A stretch of 64,000 bases of DNA from Pontibacter diazotrophicus (lineage in GTDB: Bacteria; Bacteroidota; Bacteroidia; Cytophagales; Hymenobacteraceae): the NCBI RefSeq assembly GCF_003367245.1, contig NZ_QRGR01000008.1:124001-188000 (forward strand), given 5' to 3'. A program made the translations under genes and the position numbers. The notes below the pieces were generated by a model. It did no database searches. It saw only the letters and a program-made list of their open reading frames with translations, and was not told the origin of the DNA. Positions 59,273 to 64,000 of this stretch are shown piece after piece; position 1 is the stretch's first letter, and every line of letters begins with the position of its first letter.

Positions 59273-60388
59273 TTACGCAAACTTACGGTCTATCAGGCGC
59301 AGTAGCTTGTTTACGTGCTCCTGCTTTTTGCTCCAGTCATACTTGCTAGCAAGGTCTTGTGTTACATGGCGCTTTGCTGCCTCCGGGTCATTGTATTCAT
59401 CCAGCGCCTTAATGGTATGGTAGTAGGTCATGTTGTCACCGTTAAAGAGCTCGTTAATAAAACTGAAGCGCTGGTTAATAGAAATAGAGTTCTTCAGCGA
59501 CTCAATTTTCTGGTTACTGTGCGAGTCGGCCAGCGAGGCAGCAGGCGCTTTCCGGAAGTTGTCGTTCAGGGTGGGGCGTGCGTTCTTTGGCGCCTCCTCT
59601 TCCGTATCCTCGTCTTCCTGCGGGCGGTAGGCAGGGCGTGCTGCCGGAGCTATAGGAGCCGACGCCTCACGCTGTGCCGTGTGGATAGGCGACACAATTT
59701 CCCGTTCACGTGTTGGAGCGGGCGGAGTAGGTTTTGGTATCGGAGTAGCCGCCACAACCGGGGCAGGCTGCCCTGTTACTTCCTGCTCTGAAATAGGCAA
59801 CAGGCTGCTGAACTGCTGTACCAGTTCACTCAGGGGCGTGCGCTTACCTTGGTTTGCTTTCACGTACAGCTGAAAACGGCTCAGGATATACTCCCGGTCA
59901 CGGCTGCTGGATGAAAGTGTATCAACAAAGCCTGCAAAAAGTGGCTTGTCAATAGCAATGTATTTCAGGTTCTCCTGCAGCTTGGGCAGTGTAATCTCCT
60001 CCTGTATGCGCAGGAACTTCTCCTCAAAAGTTGTTACCGGGGCCAGCACGACCAGAAACGTATCGTAGATAGCTTTCTGTAGCAGCGGCTCTAAGGCATT
60101 GCGCTTCATCAGGATCTTGCGCGAGAGCACGTTCATAAAGTTCAGCAGCGCCTCTTTTACGTCCTCATGCTCATAGTCGAAGTAGGGGCTGCGCAGGTTG
60201 GCCATCTCCTGGTGCCACTTCAGCAGCAGTTCTTTTATTACAAACAGGTTTACCTGCTTTATCGGCGTAAAACCAAGAAGCTGAGGGCCATTCAGGGTAT
60301 CGTAGGTGGCGAAGTGACGGTCGCAAAGCAGATTTGCCAGCTGTTTGCTGTAACGCTCTATGTGTAATTGATTATATTTGTCTTCCAT
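59273..60388 (-). CDS. Conserved protein of unknown function with a Pro-rich linker
   Basis: 371 aa from Met at 60388 (MEDKYNQLHIERYSKQLANLL); the frame runs open to 60589 but that part overlaps the divergent ferredoxin. An N-terminal helical domain (residues 1-200) is joined by a low-complexity linker (PIPKPTPPAPTREREI; EDEDTEEEAPKN) to a C-terminal helical domain (SLKNSISINQRFSFINELFNGDNMTY; AAKRHVTQDLASKYDW). No membrane segment. I do not recognise the family; the C-terminal block looks like a conserved Bacteroidota module. Confidence 0.75.
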   Translation of the reverse strand: MEDKYNQLHIERYSKQLANLLCDRHFATYDTLNGPQLLGFTPIKQVNLFVIKELLLKWHQEMANLRSPYFDYEHEDVKEALLNFMNVLSRKILMKRNALEPLLQKAIYDTFLVVLAPVTTFEEKFLRIQEEITLPKLQENLKYIAIDKPLFAGFVDTLSSSSRDREYILSRFQLYVKANQGKRTPLSELVQQFSSLLPISEQEVTGQPAPVVAATPIPKPTPPAPTREREIVSPIHTAQREASAPIAPAARPAYRPQEDEDTEEEAPKNARPTLNDNFRKAPAASLADSHSNQKIESLKNSISINQRFSFINELFNGDNMTYYHTIKALDEYNDPEAAKRHVTQDLASKYDWSKKQEHVNKLLRLIDRKFA

Positions 60389-60421
60389 GGGGTATGCTTT
60401 CTTCTGTAAAGTTATAAAATT

Positions 60422-60742
60422 ATGCCGAAGTTGACGGTGCAAAACCTCGCGCAGCTTGAAGTAAAAGTTGCGCCGGGGCAAACGCTGCTCAAGGCCCTGC
60501 AGGCCCAGGGCAACGACTGGATGCACGCCTGCGGAGGCAAAGGCCGCTGTACTACCTGTCGCATCATTGTGCTGCAGGGGCTGGAGCATTTCGGGCCATT
60601 AACTGAAGCCGAGAACCGCTACCGCAGCAGGGGGCGCCTGCAGGATAACGAACGGCTGACCTGCCAGTGTACATTAGTAAGTGGCGATGCCACCGGAAAA
60701 GTGCCCGAACAGACAAAGTTGCCACACCTTAAATACAGTTAG
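60422..60742 (+). CDS. 2Fe-2S ferredoxin-like protein
   Basis: 106 aa. Plant-type ligands HACGGKGRCTTC (C-x5-C-x2-C) and a fourth Cys in RLTCQC. It is divergent from the 59273 gene with only 33 bp between, so the two may share a regulatory region. The partner is unknown; it is distinct from the ISC ferredoxin at 30887. Confidence 0.88.
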   Translation: MPKLTVQNLAQLEVKVAPGQTLLKALQAQGNDWMHACGGKGRCTTCRIIVLQGLEHFGPLTEAENRYRSRGRLQDNERLTCQCTLVSGDATGKVPEQTKLPHLKYS

Positions 60743-60886
60743 AAAGTTTAGGAGTTAGAAAGTTAGAGAGTTGAAAAACAACAATTCAACTATTCAACAA
60801 TAAATTACCGTGTCAGCACGGAAAGCCATCAGCACATTGCCACATTAGAGAATTAGCACATTACATAATTACCACATTACCAGACA
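60743..60886. repeat. Low-complexity intergenic repeats before tdk
   Basis: Short degenerate tandem words: GTTAGAAAG/GTTAGAGAG (60738-60772), CAACAATTCAACTATT (60780-60800) and CACATTA/CACATTG repeats (60834-60882). The first is identical over 20 bp to the repeat at 34859. No gene. Confidence 0.7.
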
Positions 60887-61480
60887 ATGTTTATTGAACC
60901 ACGCGTAGGCAACGGTAACCACGCTACCAGGAGAGGATGGGTTGAAGTGATCTGCGGATCGATGTTCTCAGGAAAGACAGAAGAGCTTATCAGAAGGCTG
61001 AACCGGGCAAAAATTGCGAAGCAGAAGATTGAAATTTTTAAGCCCAGGATAGACAAACGCTACCATGAGGAGGACGTGGTGTCGCATAACGCCAACTCCA
61101 TCCGCTCCACACCTATTGACTTTGCACAGGACATGCTGCTGCTGGGTGGTAGCTGCGACGTGGTAGGCGTAGACGAAGCCCAGTTTTTTGACGAAGGTCT
61201 GGCCGAAGTATGTGTGAAGTTGGCTAACAGCGGTGTACGCGTTATCGCTGCCGGCCTGGACATGGACTACTTGGGAAAGCCATTCGGACCAATGCCTGCG
61301 CTGATGGCGGTGGCGGAGTATGTAACCAAAGTGCATGCGGTATGTGTGCATTGTGGCGATATTGCCACGTACTCCTTCCGAAGTGTGCCCTCCGAGCAGC
61401 AGGTGCTTTTGGGCGAAACAGATTCTTACGAAGCACGTTGCCGCCACTGCTTTGTAAAAGGCATGAAAGGGCGGAGTTGA
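60887..61480 (+). CDS. tdk: Thymidine kinase
   Basis: 197 aa, type II enzyme. P-loop [17 protein letters not shown] motif, the lasso with [13 protein letters not shown], and two Cys pairs for structural zinc (CVHC and CRHC). It phosphorylates thymidine in the salvage pathway. The spacer to porZ is 89 bp. Confidence 0.95.
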   Translation: MFIEPRVGNGNHATRRGWVEVICGSMFSGKTEELIRRLNRAKIAKQKIEIFKPRIDKRYHEEDVVSHNANSIRSTPIDFAQDMLLLGGSCDVVGVDEAQFFDEGLAEVCVKLANSGVRVIAAGLDMDYLGKPFGPMPALMAVAEYVTKVHAVCVHCGDIATYSFRSVPSEQQVLLGETDSYEARCRHCFVKGMKGRS

Positions 61481-61569
61481 TTGTTCCTTCATAAAGCCTG
61501 CAGACGGTATTGTATAGCCAGCTGAATGTAATGGAACAATGCCAGACAAAATAAGCCGTTTGTACATTT

Positions 61570-63912
61570 ATGAACCTTAGCCGCAACAAACCCCGACAGA
61601 CGCAGCGCATGCACTGGCTGTGCTTTCTGACAGTGCTGGGGCTATTGCTGCTCGGCCTGGAGGGGTATGGGCAGAGTAGAATGGCGCTGGGTGCCTGGCA
61701 GGTGCATGTTCCCTACCAACAGGGCAAAGCAGTGGCTGACGCCAGGGACAAAGTATATGTAGCTGCCGACAACGGACTTTTCTATTATGATAAGGAGTTT
61801 AACACTACTGAAACCATTACAAAAGTAGATGGCCTTCGGGAGCAGCAAATCAGCACCATTGGCTATGATGTGGAAACCAGTACCCTGGTAATAGCCTATG
61901 CCAACACACAGGTCGATCTGCTGCGCGACAACATCATCTACAACATCAGCGATATTTTCCGGAAGCCTACTGCCGGAGAAAAAGAAATCAACCACATCTT
62001 CATTCACAATAAGCTGGCCTACCTTTCCGGCTCTTTCGGGGTGGTGGCGCTGGATCTGCAAAAGCGGGAGATAAAAGATACTTACAGCAACCTTGGTCCG
62101 GGTGGCGAGGCCGTACAGGTGCAAGCCTCCGCCATACTGCGCGACAGCATATACCTGGTTACTAACCTCGGCTTGCTTGCAGCACAGCATACAGGAACTA
62201 ACCTTCAGGACTTCCATAACTGGTCGGGCCTTAACAATGGCTTACCCACTCCTGAAACTGTTACCAGTCTGGCTGCTTTTAACAACAGGCTTTATGCCGG
62301 CACAGCCGCCAGCGGCGTTTACAGCCTGACTGCTGGAAGCTGGCAACCAGCCGCAGTGGCTCCAAACACAGCCATAAACACCATTACCGCATCCAACAAC
62401 TATCTGACAGTGGCAACAGCAGCAGGTGTGTACCTGCTCGACCAGCAAAACAACATCTCTCACCTAACGCACCAGCTGCTAGAGCAGCCACAGCAGGCTA
62501 TTGCAGGAGCAGATGGTTTGGTATGGGCAGCTGACAGAACAAACGGGTTTGTGCGGCTAACCATAGATGGGAACGCTGCCGCTGCTTTTGCCCCTGATGG
62601 GCCCTACTCCGGCAACAGCTTTCGGGTGTATACGCATGCCGGCAAAGCCTATGTACTAAGCGGTGGCTTTAACGAAGGCTATTCAGAAGCCGGAATACAG
62701 GACGGCTTTTTTGTGCATGAAAACGGCGAGTGGACAAGCTATAACCAGTTTCTGTACCCAAACCCGCAGGAGTACGTTCCGGCCCGGGACCTTGTAGCTG
62801 CCACCTATAACCCTGTAACAGATAAAATGTACTTCGGGAGCTATGGTGATGGCTTAGTAGAGTGGGGTGGACCAGGCAATACATTGCGCTATAATAACAG
62901 CAACAGTACCTTGGTCAGTAACTCCCCTGATGCGGCTGCCAACGCTGTACGGGTTACAGACATGGACGTGGATGCAGCGGGTAACGTGTGGGTGGTAAAC
63001 AGGCACCAACTTTCTGGCGCACCGGGGCTGCATGTGCTGCAACCAGACGGCACCTGGAAATCTTTTTTGCTGCCGGGGGTAGCGGATGGTAGTAACCTGG
63101 ACCTGATTCAGGTGGACGACTACAACCAGAAATGGCTCTCTGTTTCGCGCAGGGGAAACACCAGCAGCGGGCTTGTGGTGTTTGATGAGACACAGAACCG
63201 GGTGCGCCAGCTACGAGCCGGGGAGGGGAATGGCGGCTTGCCGGACGGTGCTGTCTATAGTATGGCCAAAGACCTGAACGGCGACATCTGGGTAGGTACA
63301 GCCAGTGGAGTAGGTGTATATTATAATCCCGGCTTTGTATTTGAAACACAGCCATATGATGCTCACATCCCGGTTATTGACAGGAGGCCGCTGCTGAACG
63401 GTCAGATAGTGCGCTCCATTTCAGTAGATGGTGCCAACCGGAAATGGATGGGAACCGACCACGGCCTCTGGCTCTTCAGCCCTGACGGCGATGCAGTGAT
63501 ACATCATTTTACTACCCAGAACAGCCCGCTGCCCTCAGACAAAGTGCTATCAGTAGCAGTGGAGCATAAAACAGGGGAAGTGTTCATAGCCACAGAGGCA
63601 GGCGTTGCCTCTTACAGGGCAGGTGCCACCATCACAGAAGGTGAGCCTGAGTGCGCCACTGTTTTCCCGAACCCCGTGCGCCGCGACTATACCGGACTGG
63701 TGGGTGTTTCGGGTTTGCCAAACAATGCCGATGTCCGCATCACCGACATTTCCGGAACACTGGTGTACAAGACAAAAGCGCTGGGAGGCACACTGAACTG
63801 GGACGCCCGCGATTACAACGGCAAACGCGTGAAAGCCGGGGTATACCTGGTGATGAGTTCAGGTGCGGAAGGTGGGCAAACCTGTATCAGTAAAATAGCC
63901 GTACTGGAATAG
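61570..63912 (+). CDS. porZ: Type IX secretion system protein PorZ
   Basis: 780 aa. Signal peptide (CFLTVLGLLLLGLEGYGQS), two beta-propeller-like domains starting GAWQVHVPYQQGKAVADARD and with VYVAADNGLFYYDKEFN, VDGLREQQISTIGYD, ISDIFRKPTAGEKEINHI and AYLSGSFGVVALDLQKREIKDTYSN (short motifs) typical of PorZ. A T9SS-like sorting domain closes the protein (TVFPNPVRRDYTGLV ... GVYLVMSSG). PorZ is a surface part of the attachment complex that delivers anionic LPS to cargo. It fits the T9SS tail on PhoX. 63913-64000 contains no further feature. Confidence 0.87.
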   Translation: MNLSRNKPRQTQRMHWLCFLTVLGLLLLGLEGYGQSRMALGAWQVHVPYQQGKAVADARDKVYVAADNGLFYYDKEFNTTETITKVDGLREQQISTIGYDVETSTLVIAYANTQVDLLRDNIIYNISDIFRKPTAGEKEINHIFIHNKLAYLSGSFGVVALDLQKREIKDTYSNLGPGGEAVQVQASAILRDSIYLVTNLGLLAAQHTGTNLQDFHNWSGLNNGLPTPETVTSLAAFNNRLYAGTAASGVYSLTAGSWQPAAVAPNTAINTITASNNYLTVATAAGVYLLDQQNNISHLTHQLLEQPQQAIAGADGLVWAADRTNGFVRLTIDGNAAAAFAPDGPYSGNSFRVYTHAGKAYVLSGGFNEGYSEAGIQDGFFVHENGEWTSYNQFLYPNPQEYVPARDLVAATYNPVTDKMYFGSYGDGLVEWGGPGNTLRYNNSNSTLVSNSPDAAANAVRVTDMDVDAAGNVWVVNRHQLSGAPGLHVLQPDGTWKSFLLPGVADGSNLDLIQVDDYNQKWLSVSRRGNTSSGLVVFDETQNRVRQLRAGEGNGGLPDGAVYSMAKDLNGDIWVGTASGVGVYYNPGFVFETQPYDAHIPVIDRRPLLNGQIVRSISVDGANRKWMGTDHGLWLFSPDGDAVIHHFTTQNSPLPSDKVLSVAVEHKTGEVFIATEAGVASYRAGATITEGEPECATVFPNPVRRDYTGLVGVSGLPNNADVRITDISGTLVYKTKALGGTLNWDARDYNGKRVKAGVYLVMSSGAEGGQTCISKIAVLE

Positions 63913-64000
63913 AAGCTGAATAGCCTCATTGCTTTCTAAGCGTATTTTAATCCATTGCAAATAGTAGACGACACTGCATATGGATTCTTTTTACCTGCCC

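Noticed and set aside
60389-60589. N-terminal extension of the 59273 protein
   Set aside because: The extra 67 residues would be antisense to the start of the ferredoxin gene and are low-complexity; Met at 60388 is preferred.

Overview
This window looks like chromosome from a member of the Bacteroidota, most likely Cytophagales/Hymenobacteraceae (Pontibacter-like). The basis is gene content and signals, not a database search: type IX secretion components and sorting tails, TonB-dependent receptors with carboxypeptidase-regulatory domains, surface lipoproteins, a GGGP-type UbiA prenyltransferase beside kdsC and a DUF2520 gene, and several promoters of the Bacteroidota type (TTG, about 19 bp, TAnnTTTG). 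There is no prophage, IS element, CRISPR array or rRNA operon. Most genes are on the minus strand.

Layout. 1-11.2 kb: end of an M28-type membrane peptidase, a DUF4142 lipoprotein, two secreted or cytosolic peptidases (S9, M19), an OMP barrel, a TonB-type receptor and a TrmH methyltransferase. 11.3-14.2 kb: a palindromic repeat cluster and mutS. 14.5-16.2 kb: tRNA-Gly and tRNA-Leu. A 1.2-kb AT-rich islet is inserted in the 3' end of tRNA-Leu; it is flanked by a 23-bp direct repeat and carries one lipoprotein gene plus an attC-like palindrome. 17.3-22.9 kb: the cell-shape operon mreBCD-mrdA-rodA. 23.2-25.4 kb: purN-purH. 25.6-32.1 kb: menB, a pseudouridine synthase, a hot-dog thioesterase, a Fur regulator, a candidate structured RNA, UbiA, cold shock protein, kdsC, iscX-ferredoxin and DUF2520. 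32.2-37.2 kb: System I cytochrome c maturation genes ccmB-C-D-E-F, with ccmA absent here.

37.4-55.6 kb is a phosphate-acquisition island: pstSCAB-phoU, a phosphate-type porin, a surface beta-helix lipoprotein with a TonB receptor, PhoX (with a type IX sorting tail) and PhoD (Tat lipoprotein). A di-haem cytochrome c peroxidase and an LRR protein are interspersed. The 566-bp gap between the divergent porin and lipoprotein/TonB units holds two back-to-back arrays of four CTTAAC-like half-sites at 11-bp period. Each array ends exactly 10 bp before a TAnnTTTG-like box, which is the geometry of a PhoB activator site. The 3' UTR of the TonB gene contains a structured, terminator-ended segment. Its 5' end is complementary over 12-14 nt to the translation-start regions of phoU, ubiA and the porin, so it may be a 3'UTR-derived regulatory RNA. 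A decayed second copy lies upstream of phoD.

56-64 kb: a small Gly-rich membrane protein, a MoxR ATPase, several conserved proteins of unknown function, a 2Fe-2S ferredoxin, thymidine kinase and the type IX secretion protein PorZ.

All functional calls come from reading motifs in the translations. No homology search or folding program was run.
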